From the NCBI RefSeq assembly GCF_013391405.1, contig NZ_JACBFD010000044.1, positions 186,001 to 250,000 on the forward strand: a DNA stretch of 64,000 bases, in the 5' to 3' direction. This document shows positions 19,036 through 29,543 of this stretch, piece by piece; position 1 is the stretch's first letter, and each line of letters opens with the position of its first letter. Source of the stretch: Staphylococcus sp. GSSP0090 (GTDB lineage: Bacteria > Bacillota > Bacilli > Staphylococcales > Staphylococcaceae). A program made the position numbers and the translations under genes. Under the pieces are notes generated by a model. The model was not told the origin of the DNA, did not search any database, and worked only from the letters and a program-made list of their open reading frames with translations.

Positions 19036-19833
19036 GTGAAATACGCAGTGATAGGTAATCCAATTGATCACTCTTTATCACCAGTTATGCATAATGCAAA
19101 CTTTAAAGCTTTAAATGATTCATCATCTTATGAAGCGATTAATATTAAAAATGAACATTTTCATCACATCAAAGAAATAATAACTGATAAAGCACTTGCA
19201 GGGTTCAATGTTACAATACCGCATAAAGAGCGTATTATACCTTATTTAGATGACATCGATGAGCAATCGAAAACAGTTGGCGCTGTTAATACAGTTAAAA
19301 TTGTAGACGGCAAATGGATTGGTTATAATACGGATGGTATTGGTTACGTAACTGGATTAAGACAAGTATACCAAGATTTAGAAAATGCATATATTTTAAT
19401 TTTAGGTGCTGGTGGTGCAAGTAAAGGTCTAGCGAATGAGCTTAAAAAGTTCGTTCGTCCAAAACTTACAGTTGCCAATAGATCTATGAATCGATTTGAA
19501 AATTGGCAACTAGATGTAAATAAAATTAATTTACAGGAAGCAGAAAAAGCATTATCAGAATTTGATATTATTATAAATACAACACCAACGGGTATGAATC
19601 AAAACAAAGAAGTCATCATCAATCTTGATAATTTAGATAGTCAAACGTTAGTTAGTGATATCGTTTATGTGCCATTTAAGACACCTATTTTAGAAATAGC
19701 AGAAGCCAAAGGAAATCCTATTCATAATGGATTAGATATGTTTGTATACCAAGGTGCTGAAAGTTTTAGAATATGGACAGGTGAATTACCACAAATTCAA
19801 GTGATGAAAGAAACGGTTTTAAAACATTTATAA
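19036..19833 (+). CDS. aroE: Shikimate dehydrogenase
   Basis: 265-residue NADP-dependent enzyme reducing 3-dehydroshikimate to shikimate in aromatic amino-acid synthesis. [15 protein letters not shown] binds shikimate, VTIPHKE contains the catalytic Lys, and [10 protein letters not shown] is the cofactor-binding loop. NTDGIGY and [13 protein letters not shown] are also present. GTG 19036 is used; the ATG two bases earlier is out of frame. It sits between yqeH and yhbY with short gaps. Confidence 0.97.
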   Translation: MKYAVIGNPIDHSLSPVMHNANFKALNDSSSYEAINIKNEHFHHIKEIITDKALAGFNVTIPHKERIIPYLDDIDEQSKTVGAVNTVKIVDGKWIGYNTDGIGYVTGLRQVYQDLENAYILILGAGGASKGLANELKKFVRPKLTVANRSMNRFENWQLDVNKINLQEAEKALSEFDIIINTTPTGMNQNKEVIINLDNLDSQTLVSDIVYVPFKTPILEIAEAKGNPIHNGLDMFVYQGAESFRIWTGELPQIQVMKETVLKHL

Positions 19834-19847
19834 AAGGAGATTGAATT

Positions 19848-21284
<1,437 letters not shown>

Positions 21285-21638
21285 ATGAAATCAGATCAAT
21301 TATTAAAATTAGCTGTGGAAGCAACTGAGAACAAAAAAGCAGAAGATATTATTTCTTTAAACATGCAAGGTATTAGTGATATGACAGACTATTTTGTGGT
21401 TTGCCACGGAAATAATGAAAAACAAGTTCAGTCTATTGCACGTGCAGTCAAAGATGCAGCTAATGAAGCCGAAATTGAAGTTAAACGAATGGAAGGCTTT
21501 AATGAAGCAAGATGGATTCTTATTGATTTGGCAAATGTAGTCGTACACGTATTCCATAAAGATGAACGAGATTATTATAATATTGAAAAATTATACAGAG
21601 ATGCACCTCTAGAATCATATAGACAGGCTGTTTATTAA
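21285..21638 (+). CDS. rsfS: Ribosome silencing factor RsfS
   Basis: 117-residue protein that binds ribosomal protein L14 and blocks subunit joining when nutrients are short. It shows the family pattern KKAEDIISLNMQGISDMTDYFVVCHG and the WILIDLANVVVHVFHKDERDYYNIEKLY end. The ATG abuts the yqeK stop. Confidence 0.96.
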   Translation: MKSDQLLKLAVEATENKKAEDIISLNMQGISDMTDYFVVCHGNNEKQVQSIARAVKDAANEAEIEVKRMEGFNEARWILIDLANVVVHVFHKDERDYYNIEKLYRDAPLESYRQAVY

Positions 21639-21640
21639 AT

Positions 21641-22357
21641 ATGGCGCAATATGAAGAAATGAGTTTGTTTTATGATCAATTAACCTTAGACCAACCTTAT
21701 GAAGATTGGCTAAGCATTGTTAATCATTTTGCAGGTAAAAAGCAATCTATTTTAGACATTGGTTGTGGAACAGGTAGCTTAACTTCATTGTTTACTGAAT
21801 TTGAGCAAGTGACAGGCATGGATCTTAGCGTTGATATGTTAGCTATAGCCGCACAAAAGTCTCATTTCGTAAATTGGATTGAAGCTGATATGACTCAGTT
21901 TGAGCTGGACCAGCAATTTGACGTCATTACAATATTTTGTGATTCTTTAAATTATTTGCCTGAGAAACAAAATGTTTCAGATACATTTAAAAATGTTTAT
22001 CGTCATTTAGCTGAAGATGGTGTCTTTATGTTTGATGTTCATACTGTTTATAAAATGAATACATTGTTTAACAACCAAAGTTATGTTGACGAATCTGAAG
22101 ATGTTTTTTTAGGATGGGAAGCTGTCCAAGGTGAAGAACCACTGAGTGTTTGGCACGATATGACATTTTTTATTAAACAAGATAGTATCCATTATACAAG
22201 GTTTGATGAATCACATTATCAGCAAACTTATAATGAAAGTGAATATAAAGCCATGCTAAAAGAAGTTGGCTTTAGTCATATACAGACATTTGTTGATTTT
22301 GATATAAATAATCACACCGAAAATGGTTACAGATTATTTTTCATAGCTAAAAAATAA
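21641..22357 (+). CDS. yqeM: Class I SAM-dependent methyltransferase (YqeM-like)
   Basis: 238-residue SAM-dependent methyltransferase; substrate unknown. The SAM motif ILDIGCGTGSLT is near residues 38-49, with GMDLSVDML as motif post-I and ITIFCDSLNYL as motif II. It starts 2 nt after rsfS and keeps the Bacillus order yqeK-rsfS-yqeM-comEA. A hairpin follows at once (22362-22404). Confidence 0.92.
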   Translation: MAQYEEMSLFYDQLTLDQPYEDWLSIVNHFAGKKQSILDIGCGTGSLTSLFTEFEQVTGMDLSVDMLAIAAQKSHFVNWIEADMTQFELDQQFDVITIFCDSLNYLPEKQNVSDTFKNVYRHLAEDGVFMFDVHTVYKMNTLFNNQSYVDESEDVFLGWEAVQGEEPLSVWHDMTFFIKQDSIHYTRFDESHYQQTYNESEYKAMLKEVGFSHIQTFVDFDINNHTENGYRLFFIAKK

Positions 22358-22361
22358 AAGT

Positions 22362-22406
22362 AAAATCACTCCTTTATACGTGTTAAGTATAAAGGAGTGA
22401 TTTTTT
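22362..22406 (+). terminator. Perfect 18-bp hairpin between yqeM and comEA that contains the comEA ribosome-binding site
   Basis: Bases 22362-22379 pair perfectly with 22387-22404 around a 7-nt loop, followed by a short T run. It looks like the terminator of the upstream operon. The 3' arm contains AAAGGAG (22391-22397), the Shine-Dalgarno sequence for the comEA TTG start at 22405, so folding would also hide that site. Confidence 0.88.
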
Positions 22407-23130
22407 GCGGTTAGATTGGACAAAATGGAAAATAATCTATGAGAAATATAGAATCGTTATCATGTTTGGATGTACACTAATGGTACTATTTATTATCTTT
22501 TGTTGTTATCAAACGTTTCATCTAAATAACGAAGATGACTATAGCCAACCAAATCTAAATACAGATAAGGATTCATCATTAATCAACGAACAAAGCACCA
22601 ATAACAAAACAAAGCAAAATAATAAAGAAAATATCACATCAGAGAAAAGCGAGAACAAGGGAAGCTGCATTTTTGTAGATATTAAAGGCGCTGTACAACA
22701 TCCTGATATTTATAAGATGAAAGATACGGATAGGGTTAAGCAATTAGTGGATAAAGCCATTTTATTAAAAGATGCTGATTTATCTAAAGTTAACTTGGCT
22801 GAAAAATTACAGGACCAAAAAGTGATCTATATTCCAAAAATTGGTGATGCAGATCAAGAAAATTTAAAAGCGCATGATTTTAGTACAAAAAATAACCACG
22901 TCGATAAAAGTGAAAATGATAATCACATAACAAACTCAGAAAAAATAAATGTTAATCATGCAACAGAAGCACAGTTATTAACAATCAATGGTATTGGACC
23001 ATCTAAAGCAAAGGCTATAATAGAATACAGAGAACAACATGGTGCTTTCGAGTCTGTAGAGCAATTGAAAGACGTAAATGGCATTGGTGCTAAGACTTTA
23101 GAAAAAATCAGTGAAAAGCTCACTGTATAA
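22405..23130 (+). CDS. comEA: DNA-binding competence protein ComEA
   Basis: 241-residue membrane-anchored receptor that binds incoming DNA during transformation. One N-terminal membrane segment (about residues 15-36) is followed by an Asn/Lys/Ser-rich linker (40-85), an SLBB domain (FVDIKGAVQHPDIYKM), and a C-terminal double helix-hairpin-helix (INVNHATEAQLLTINGIGPSKA and QLKDVNGIGAKTLEKI). The TTG start directly follows the 3' arm of the hairpin that contains its ribosome-binding site. First gene of the comE operon. Confidence 0.93.
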   Translation: MRLDWTKWKIIYEKYRIVIMFGCTLMVLFIIFCCYQTFHLNNEDDYSQPNLNTDKDSSLINEQSTNNKTKQNNKENITSEKSENKGSCIFVDIKGAVQHPDIYKMKDTDRVKQLVDKAILLKDADLSKVNLAEKLQDQKVIYIPKIGDADQENLKAHDFSTKNNHVDKSENDNHITNSEKINVNHATEAQLLTINGIGPSKAKAIIEYREQHGAFESVEQLKDVNGIGAKTLEKISEKLTV

Positions 23131-23206
23131 TTTATAGTTGCATTATGTTTAAATTCAAATTAATCTATAATTAATTGAAAAAATAGATATATGGAGGTAA
23201 ATCATC

Positions 23207-23668
23207 ATGGATCGTATCAAATGGGAAGAATATTTTATGGCACAAAGTCATCTTTTAGCTTTGCGTTCTACCTGTGAACGTTTATCAGTTGGTGCTACTA
23301 TAGTGAAAGATAATAGAATTATTGCCGGCGGATATAATGGCTCAGTTTCAGGTGAAGTGCACTGTATTGATGAAGGATGTTTATTAGAAGACGGTCATTG
23401 TATTAGAACGATACACGCTGAGATGAATGCTTTACTCCAATGTGCTAAGCAAGGAGTATCTACAGATGGTGCCACGATATATGTTACTCATTTTCCTTGT
23501 TTGAACTGTACTAAATCAATCATACAATCTGGTATCAGTACAATATATTATGCTGAAGATTATCATAACCATACATATGCATTGGAATTATTGAAACAAG
23601 CTGGTATAAATTATAAAAAAATCGCATTTGATCAAGAGCATGTAGCACAATATTTATTGAATAAATAA
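23207..23668 (+). CDS. comEB: ComEB / dCMP deaminase family protein
   Basis: 153-residue zinc-dependent cytidine/deoxycytidylate deaminase. The active-site HAEMNA motif (zinc His and catalytic Glu) and PCLNCTKSI (zinc cysteines) are both intact. It lies in the com operon but deaminates dCMP in related organisms, and a direct role in DNA uptake is doubtful. The ribosome-binding site TGGAGGT precedes the ATG. It ends just before comEC. Confidence 0.94.
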   Translation: MDRIKWEEYFMAQSHLLALRSTCERLSVGATIVKDNRIIAGGYNGSVSGEVHCIDEGCLLEDGHCIRTIHAEMNALLQCAKQGVSTDGATIYVTHFPCLNCTKSIIQSGISTIYYAEDYHNHTYALELLKQAGINYKKIAFDQEHVAQYLLNK

Positions 23669-23703
23669 CTACGGTTTATTTTGGCTTAGCCTATTTAGTT
23701 GGT

Positions 23704-25881
23704 ATGCTTTGGCTACATCTCAAAATGCTTTCGGTACTTGTTTTCATATTCCTAATATTTTTATTAAAAGTAAAGCAGTTAAAATGGCAGCAAACACTTG
23801 TCATAATAAGTGTTCCATTCATATCTTTTGCATTTTTTCAAAGGTCTTATAATCTGGAATTAGAATACCAAAATAAAATGTTGTCTAAGCCTTTAAATAC
23901 TAATGCAAAATTCATCACTAAACCTATAATAAGTGAGCATACTTTAAGTGGTAAACTTCAAATTGATAATGATTATTTTCAATATTATTTCAAGTCGAAT
24001 AGAAAAATAAGGAATGATTATGTATCAACATTAAATGGACGTTCTTGTAAAATCCACGGTAATTTTAAATCCAATGGTGATGGTATTAATAGAAAACTAT
24101 ATATTAATCTCAAAAACATTGATTTATCAAGTTGTAAATCAATGCCAATGCAATGGATGTCACTGTTGGAGATACATAAACAATATATTTATCATCGCCT
24201 TGTTGATGAACACAATGATGATCCCGGTAAAATAATTGCAATGATTACAGGTGATACTTCAAAGATTGAAGAGAAGCAATTAGAACACTTTAGAGAAGTT
24301 GGTATTTATCATTTACTGGCAATCAGTGGGACACATGTTACTGCGCTTGTCGGTATTATTTTTTATACTTTAAATAAATTTAAATGTCCGATATTTTTCA
24401 TTAAAGGGATCATCTTCGCTTTGTTACCACTCTATGCTATTTATACTGGTATGGTGCCAAGTGCGCTTCGCGCTGTATTAATGACACTAATTTTTCTATT
24501 ACTCCCCAAAAAGTTGTATAACCAATCTATAAATATTTTATGTGTTGTTTTTGTTTTGCTTACATTGATATCTCCACAAATCATATATAATATTGGATTT
24601 CAATTTTCATTTTTCATTACTTTTTGCATCCTTTTCTCAATACCAATTTTCAAAGGTGCTCATATCATTAAAAGTACTATTTTCATAAGTATTATAGCGC
24701 AACTTTCGTCTTTTATAATTAGTGCAGTCCATTTTAATCAAATTCAATGGATAGGTATAATAGCTAATTTATTTTTTGTCCCGTTTTACACATTTCTTTT
24801 ATTTCCTATTACTTTAATATATTTTGTTGCACTTCATTTTCCATTTAAACTTATACCTCTAACAAAATGCGTAAATGCATTAATTTTTATTCATGATGAC
24901 TTTATTTCAATTTTTATGAAGTTCTCAACTTTTAAATGGTATACTCCTGAATTATCCACATTTTATATTGCAATTGCTGTATTTCTTATCTTTGTTGCAC
25001 TTATTATATTTGTTCACAAGCGTTATATTCTTTTTTTAATCATTTTAGTTCTCTTATTTTTCATTGTAACTATTTTACCTAAATCAACGGATTACAGATT
25101 AACAATGCTAAACGTAAACCAAGGAGACGCGATATTATTTGAAACAGATAAACAAGAATCTGTTCTTATAGATACGGGAGGTATACTAACTCATAAAGGT
25201 GAAGCAAACACACATACATTATCAAAGCGAAGAATATTACCTACATTAAAAAAGCATGGTCTGACTAAAATCAATTATTTGATTATTACACACCCACATG
25301 TCGATCATATGGGGGAGTTAAGCTACTTAATGGAAAAATATCAATTTGACCATATCATAATAAATGCAAATAGTTTCTCTTTTGAACAATTAAAGAGACT
25401 TAGTTCTCTATGTAAAATATATCAAACTAAATTATTAGATTTTAAAACAATTAATCATTTGGTACTCAGTAAAGCAAATATCCGGCTGTTAGATGCTACA
25501 ATACAAAACTCAGATGATTTGAATGAGCATTCTATTATTACCTATATTCAATATAATCAATTTAAGATATTACTTATGGGAGATGCTTCAATACATAATG
25601 AATCACTTCTACTTAATAAATATAAGATTAGTAATTTAGATATATTGAAAGTAGGGCATCATGGAAGTAAAACAAGTTCCAGTGCAAACTTTTTGAAATT
25701 GATTCATCCCAAAATAAGCTTAATATCTGTTGGTCAAAATAATAGATATAAATTACCGAACATTGAAGTAATTAATCGATTAAAGGCAATAAGATCTAAA
25801 ATATATATGACTAGTCAATCTGGAGAAGTTACAATAACTTTATCCCAATCGATACGAATTAAATCACAATATCATGAATGA
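23704..25881 (+). CDS. comEC: DNA channel protein ComEC
   Basis: Polytopic membrane protein that forms the DNA uptake pore; about 725 residues from the first ATG. Hydrophobic N-terminal helices, a soluble OB-like segment, the Competence domain (GIYHLLAISGTHVTAL) with many helices, and a C-terminal metallo-beta-lactamase-like domain (ITHPHVDHMGEL near residue 530, VGHHGSKTSS later) are all present. The start is uncertain: the frame stays open upstream to 23665, reads like a family N terminus (VYFGLAYLVGMLWLH), and neither position has a clear ribosome-binding site. Confidence 0.9.
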   Translation: MLWLHLKMLSVLVFIFLIFLLKVKQLKWQQTLVIISVPFISFAFFQRSYNLELEYQNKMLSKPLNTNAKFITKPIISEHTLSGKLQIDNDYFQYYFKSNRKIRNDYVSTLNGRSCKIHGNFKSNGDGINRKLYINLKNIDLSSCKSMPMQWMSLLEIHKQYIYHRLVDEHNDDPGKIIAMITGDTSKIEEKQLEHFREVGIYHLLAISGTHVTALVGIIFYTLNKFKCPIFFIKGIIFALLPLYAIYTGMVPSALRAVLMTLIFLLLPKKLYNQSINILCVVFVLLTLISPQIIYNIGFQFSFFITFCILFSIPIFKGAHIIKSTIFISIIAQLSSFIISAVHFNQIQWIGIIANLFFVPFYTFLLFPITLIYFVALHFPFKLIPLTKCVNALIFIHDDFISIFMKFSTFKWYTPELSTFYIAIAVFLIFVALIIFVHKRYILFLIILVLLFFIVTILPKSTDYRLTMLNVNQGDAILFETDKQESVLIDTGGILTHKGEANTHTLSKRRILPTLKKHGLTKINYLIITHPHVDHMGELSYLMEKYQFDHIIINANSFSFEQLKRLSSLCKIYQTKLLDFKTINHLVLSKANIRLLDATIQNSDDLNEHSIITYIQYNQFKILLMGDASIHNESLLLNKYKISNLDILKVGHHGSKTSSSANFLKLIHPKISLISVGQNNRYKLPNIEVINRLKAIRSKIYMTSQSGEVTITLSQSIRIKSQYHE

Positions 25882-25907
25882 TTTGGGTAGAGAGAACATA
25901 TACTGCA

Positions 25908-25916
25908 TGATATAAT
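25908..25916 (+). promoter_or_regulatory. Extended -10 promoter for holA
   Basis: TGA-TATAAT about 37 nt before the holA start, with no recognisable -35. It suggests holA can be transcribed separately from the comE operon. Confidence 0.5.
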
Positions 25917-25952
25917 AATTTAATGTTTAATAGTGACGAAAGGGTGCTACAT

Positions 25953-26927
25953 ATGAGCAATAATATAATAACAATATACGGAGAAGTACCTGAACTTATA
26001 GAAAAAAAATCAACAGAACTTATAAATAAATATCTAAATGAACCTAAAGATGATTTTAACTTCGCAAAATTCAATTTATACGAAGATGATTTGGCACCCG
26101 TAATAGAAGAAACATTGACCATGCCTTTTTTCTCTGATAAAAAAGCTGTACTTGTTCAAAACGCATACTTATTCACTGGAGAAAAACCTCCCAAAGATTT
26201 AAATCATAATATAGATCAACTCATTGAGTTTATTGAAAAATATGATGGGGAATCGTTAATTATCTTTGAGGTCTATCACAGTAAATTAGATGAACGAAAA
26301 AAATTAGTGAAAACATTAAAAAAGAATGCTCAATTAAAAAAAATAGAACAAATGTCAGAAGAAGAAATTATGCAGTGGATAAAAAAGGAACTCCATGATA
26401 ATTTTAAGGACATTAAACAGGATGCGCTCGATTTATTTATAGAACTCACAGGTGTTAATTTTAATATGGTCAAACAAGAACTTGAAAAATTGATATTATT
26501 CTTAGGTGATAGACCCACTATTAATAAGCAAGATGTTTATCAAATTGTTAATAGAAGTTTAGAACAAAACGTATTTTTACTTACGGATTATATTCAAAAA
26601 AATAAAAAATCAAATGCCATTCAATTGGTTAATGATTTGATTGCAATGAAAGAAGAACCAATTAAATTATTAGCACTCATTACGAGTAATTATCGCCTTT
26701 TTTATCAATCTAAGATATTAAGTCAAAAGGGTTATAGTGGTCAGCAAATTGCCAAAACAATAAATGTTCATCCATACAGAGTTAAGTTAGCGCTTAACCA
26801 GGCAAGAAACTATCAACTTGAAAGTTTGCTTAATATTATAGATTCGTGTGCAGAAACAGATTATAAATTAAAATCATCCTATATGGATAAACATCTCATT
26901 TTAGAATTATTTATTTTATCATTATAG
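25953..26927 (+). CDS. holA: DNA polymerase III subunit delta
   Basis: 324-residue clamp-loader subunit that opens the beta sliding clamp. It has the three-domain AAA+-like layout without a Walker A: an N-terminal IYGEVPELIEKKSTELINKY start, SLIIFEVYHSKLDERKKLVKTLKK in the middle, and a C-terminal collar domain. ATG 25953 follows GAAAGGGTG; the ATG 30 nt upstream has no ribosome-binding site. It is convergent with rpsT. Confidence 0.94.
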   Translation: MSNNIITIYGEVPELIEKKSTELINKYLNEPKDDFNFAKFNLYEDDLAPVIEETLTMPFFSDKKAVLVQNAYLFTGEKPPKDLNHNIDQLIEFIEKYDGESLIIFEVYHSKLDERKKLVKTLKKNAQLKKIEQMSEEEIMQWIKKELHDNFKDIKQDALDLFIELTGVNFNMVKQELEKLILFLGDRPTINKQDVYQIVNRSLEQNVFLLTDYIQKNKKSNAIQLVNDLIAMKEEPIKLLALITSNYRLFYQSKILSQKGYSGQQIAKTINVHPYRVKLALNQARNYQLESLLNIIDSCAETDYKLKSSYMDKHLILELFILSL

Positions 26928-27014
26928 TTTTGTAACTAAGTCATGTCATGTTGTGTTGCATATACAAAATTTGGGGCTTAATCATAAATAGCAGATTGTA
27001 CATAAAAGAAGGCA

Positions 27015-27045
27015 TAAAAAAAGTTCAAGCAATTGCTTGAACTTT
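27015..27045 (-). terminator. Terminator of rpsT
   Basis: A 26-base perfect palindrome at 27020-27045 (arms AAAGTTCAAGCAA / TTGCTTGAACTTT), followed on the - strand by seven T residues. It also marks the end of the holA region on the + strand, where no T run follows. Confidence 0.88.
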
Positions 27046-27049
27046 AATA

Positions 27050-27301
27050 TTATTTAGCAGCTGTCATTAATGATGACTTAATACGAGCAGCTTTGTTATC
27101 GTGGATTAAGTTGCGTTGCGCAGCTTTATCTACTTTTTTCAAAGCAAAACTTAATAAGTCAGCTTTGTTATCAGCATTTGATTCTAAAGCTGAATGAGCT
27201 CTTTTAACTGCTGTACGCATTTCGTTTTTTTGAGAAATATTACGTTCTTCAGCAGTGCGTGTTGTATTAACACGTTTAATTGCAGATTTGATGTTTGGCA
27301 T
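27050..27301 (-). CDS. rpsT: 30S ribosomal protein S20 (bS20)
   Basis: 83-residue basic protein that binds 16S rRNA early in 30S assembly. The sequence PNIKSAIKRVNTTRTAEERN through SLMTAAK is typical. The ATG at 27301 is preceded by AGGAGGTGA on the - strand; an in-frame GTG three codons upstream lies within that site. It is a single-gene transcript, inverted between holA and lepA, with its own promoter and terminator. Confidence 0.97.
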   Translation of the reverse strand: MPNIKSAIKRVNTTRTAEERNISQKNEMRTAVKRAHSALESNADNKADLLSFALKKVDKAAQRNLIHDNKAARIKSSLMTAAK

Positions 27302-27361
27302 GTGTGTCACCTCCTAAAAGTGATCTTCGCTATCAAAATGAATTTGATTACAACAAGAAAT

Positions 27362-27390
27362 ATTTTATCAAAACAAGCGACTTTCTGCAA
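27362..27390 (-). promoter_or_regulatory. rpsT promoter
   Basis: On the - strand, TTGCAG, 17 nt, TAAAAT, with TG one base before the -10. A 6-bp inverted repeat (GCGACT/AGTCGC) flanks the -35 region. Confidence 0.75.
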
Positions 27391-27537
27391 TGATTTATTT
27401 GTGAGTCGCCCGTAAATTCAATATAAATGATACAATAATATATAAAGTTATGAAACACTTTTCAATAAAATTTGCTAAAAAACCATCAATAGGTGAATTA
27501 ATATTTTTGATTATTAAAAATGATTGGCTTTGCAAGT

Positions 27538-27566
27538 TTGCAATTACATTGTAAAAACGTTATTAT
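27538..27566 (+). promoter_or_regulatory. lepA promoter
   Basis: TTGCAA (27538-27543), 17 nt, TATTAT (27561-27566), about 58 nt before the lepA start. The rest of the rpsT-lepA interval (27302-27624) holds the rpsT leader and nothing else recognisable. Confidence 0.6.
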
Positions 27567-27624
27567 ATCAAAGAATGTCATACATACAAACGGGCTAGAA
27601 TTATGAAAGTGAGAAGGATAATAC

Positions 27625-29448
27625 ATGGATAAACAAGATCGTTATAATCGACGCAAAAATATAAGAAACTTTTCTATTATCGCACATATAGACCATGGTA
27701 AATCTACATTAGCTGATAGAATTTTAGAAAATACGAAATCAGTTGAAACAAGAGAAATGCAATCACAATTGTTAGATTCTATGGACTTAGAAAGAGAACG
27801 TGGTATTACAATCAAATTAAACGCAGTACGATTGAAATATGAAGCAAAAGATGGAGAAACGTATACGTTTCATCTAATTGATACTCCGGGGCATGTAGAT
27901 TTTACATATGAAGTATCTAGATCACTTGCAGCGTGTGAGGGCGCTATTTTAGTAGTGGATGCGGCGCAAGGTATTGAAGCGCAAACTTTAGCGAATGTCT
28001 ATTTAGCACTGGATAATGATTTAGAACTTTTACCAGTAATCAATAAAATAGATTTACCTGCAGCTGAGCCTGAGCGTGTTAAACAAGAACTTGAAGACGT
28101 TATTGGCATTGATAAAGAAGATGTTGTTCTTGCAAGTGCGAAATCAAATATAGGTATTGAAGACATTTTAGAAAAAATTGTTGAGGTAGTACCGCCACCA
28201 GAAGGTGATCCAGAGGAACCATTAAAGGCTTTGATTTTTGATTCTGAATATGATCCATATAGAGGTGTTATTTCATCCATACGTGTGATGGAAGGCGTTG
28301 TTAAAGCTGGAGATCGTATCAAAATGATGGCTACTGGAAAAGAATTTGAAGTAACTGAAGTAGGCATTAATACTCCGAAACAGTTATCGGTAGATGAATT
28401 AACTGTTGGAGATGTAGGTTATATCATTGCAAGTATTAAAAATGTTGACGATTCACGTGTAGGTGATACAATCACTCACGCAGAACGACCTGCTGAAGCT
28501 CCATTACAAGGTTATAAAAAAATGAATCCAATGGTATTCTGTGGCTTATTCCCTATCGATAATAAAGATTATAATGATTTAAGAGAAGCTTTAGAGAAGC
28601 TCCAATTAAACGATGCATCTTTAGAATTCGAACCAGAATCTTCTCAAGCATTAGGCTTTGGCTATCGTACTGGTTTCTTGGGTATGTTGCATATGGAAAT
28701 TATTCAAGAAAGAATTGAACGTGAATTTGGTATTGAATTAATTGCAACTGCACCATCTGTAATTTATCAATGTATATTAAAATCTGGTGAGGAAGTATCT
28801 GTAGATAATCCAGCAAATATGCCAGAACGTGATAAAATAGAAACGATTTATGAGCCTTTCGTTCGTGCTACGATGATGGTTCCAAATGATTATGTTGGTG
28901 CTGTCATGGAATTATGTCAGCGTAAACGTGGACAATTTATAAATATGGAATATATGGATGATATAAGAGTCAATATTATATATGAAATCCCATTATCGGA
29001 AGTCGTGTTTGATTTCTTCGATCAATTAAAATCTAACACTAAAGGTTATGCTTCATTTGATTATGAATTTATTGATAATAAAGAAAGCGACCTTGTTAAG
29101 ATGGACATATTGTTAAATGGCGAAAAAGTCGATGCCTTAAGTTTTATTGTTCATAAGGAATTTGCATATGATCGTGGTAAAACGCTTGTTGAAAAGTTAA
29201 AAACATTAATACCAAGACAGCAATTTGAAGTGCCAGTACAAGCTGCTGTAGGTCAGAAAATTGTAGCAAGAACAAACATTAAATCTATGGGTAAAAATGT
29301 GTTATCTAAATGTTACGGTGGAGATATTACACGTAAAAGAAAATTATTAGAAAAACAAAAAGCAGGTAAGGCTAAGATGAAAGCAGTTGGAAATGTAGAA
29401 ATTCCACAAGATGCTTTCCTTGCAGTGCTCAAAATGGATGAAGATTAA
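27625..29448 (+). CDS. lepA: Elongation factor 4 (LepA)
   Basis: 607-residue translational GTPase proposed to back-translocate ribosomes and/or aid 30S assembly. The G1 motif is AHIDHGKST, switch [12 protein letters not shown] and G4 NKIDLP. The LepA-specific C-terminal domain ([16 protein letters not shown]) is complete. The ribosome-binding site GAGAAGGAT precedes the ATG. A terminator follows at 29457. Confidence 0.98.
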   Translation: MDKQDRYNRRKNIRNFSIIAHIDHGKSTLADRILENTKSVETREMQSQLLDSMDLERERGITIKLNAVRLKYEAKDGETYTFHLIDTPGHVDFTYEVSRSLAACEGAILVVDAAQGIEAQTLANVYLALDNDLELLPVINKIDLPAAEPERVKQELEDVIGIDKEDVVLASAKSNIGIEDILEKIVEVVPPPEGDPEEPLKALIFDSEYDPYRGVISSIRVMEGVVKAGDRIKMMATGKEFEVTEVGINTPKQLSVDELTVGDVGYIIASIKNVDDSRVGDTITHAERPAEAPLQGYKKMNPMVFCGLFPIDNKDYNDLREALEKLQLNDASLEFEPESSQALGFGYRTGFLGMLHMEIIQERIEREFGIELIATAPSVIYQCILKSGEEVSVDNPANMPERDKIETIYEPFVRATMMVPNDYVGAVMELCQRKRGQFINMEYMDDIRVNIIYEIPLSEVVFDFFDQLKSNTKGYASFDYEFIDNKESDLVKMDILLNGEKVDALSFIVHKEFAYDRGKTLVEKLKTLIPRQQFEVPVQAAVGQKIVARTNIKSMGKNVLSKCYGGDITRKRKLLEKQKAGKAKMKAVGNVEIPQDAFLAVLKMDED

Positions 29449-29456
29449 TATGATTT

Positions 29457-29501
29457 AAAAATTGGGGCCTTAAATCCACACGATTTATGCCCCAGTTTTT
29501 T
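29457..29501 (+). terminator. Terminator between lepA and hemW
   Basis: AAAATTGGGGC pairs with GCCCCAGTTTT; a second inner stem TAAAT/ATTTA lies inside, and a T run follows. It comes before the real hemW start. Confidence 0.85.
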
Positions 29502-29543
29502 ATGAAACATGAACTTTTTAATATGAAAGTAGGTGAACACAAT

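Noticed and set aside
24952-24960. Perfect DnaA box TTATCCACA
   Set aside because: A single copy inside the comEC coding region, with no cluster or AT-rich unwinding region; a chance match, not an origin.
27365-27415. Hairpin GCGACT...AGTCGC at the rpsT promoter as an S20 autoregulatory leader
   Set aside because: It flanks the -35 and lies upstream of the transcript start, so it is not in the mRNA; only a protein operator would be possible.
29487-29543. Longer HemW starting at ATG 29487
   Set aside because: This ATG is inside the terminator stem after lepA; the family N terminus begins at 29544 behind AGGTGA.
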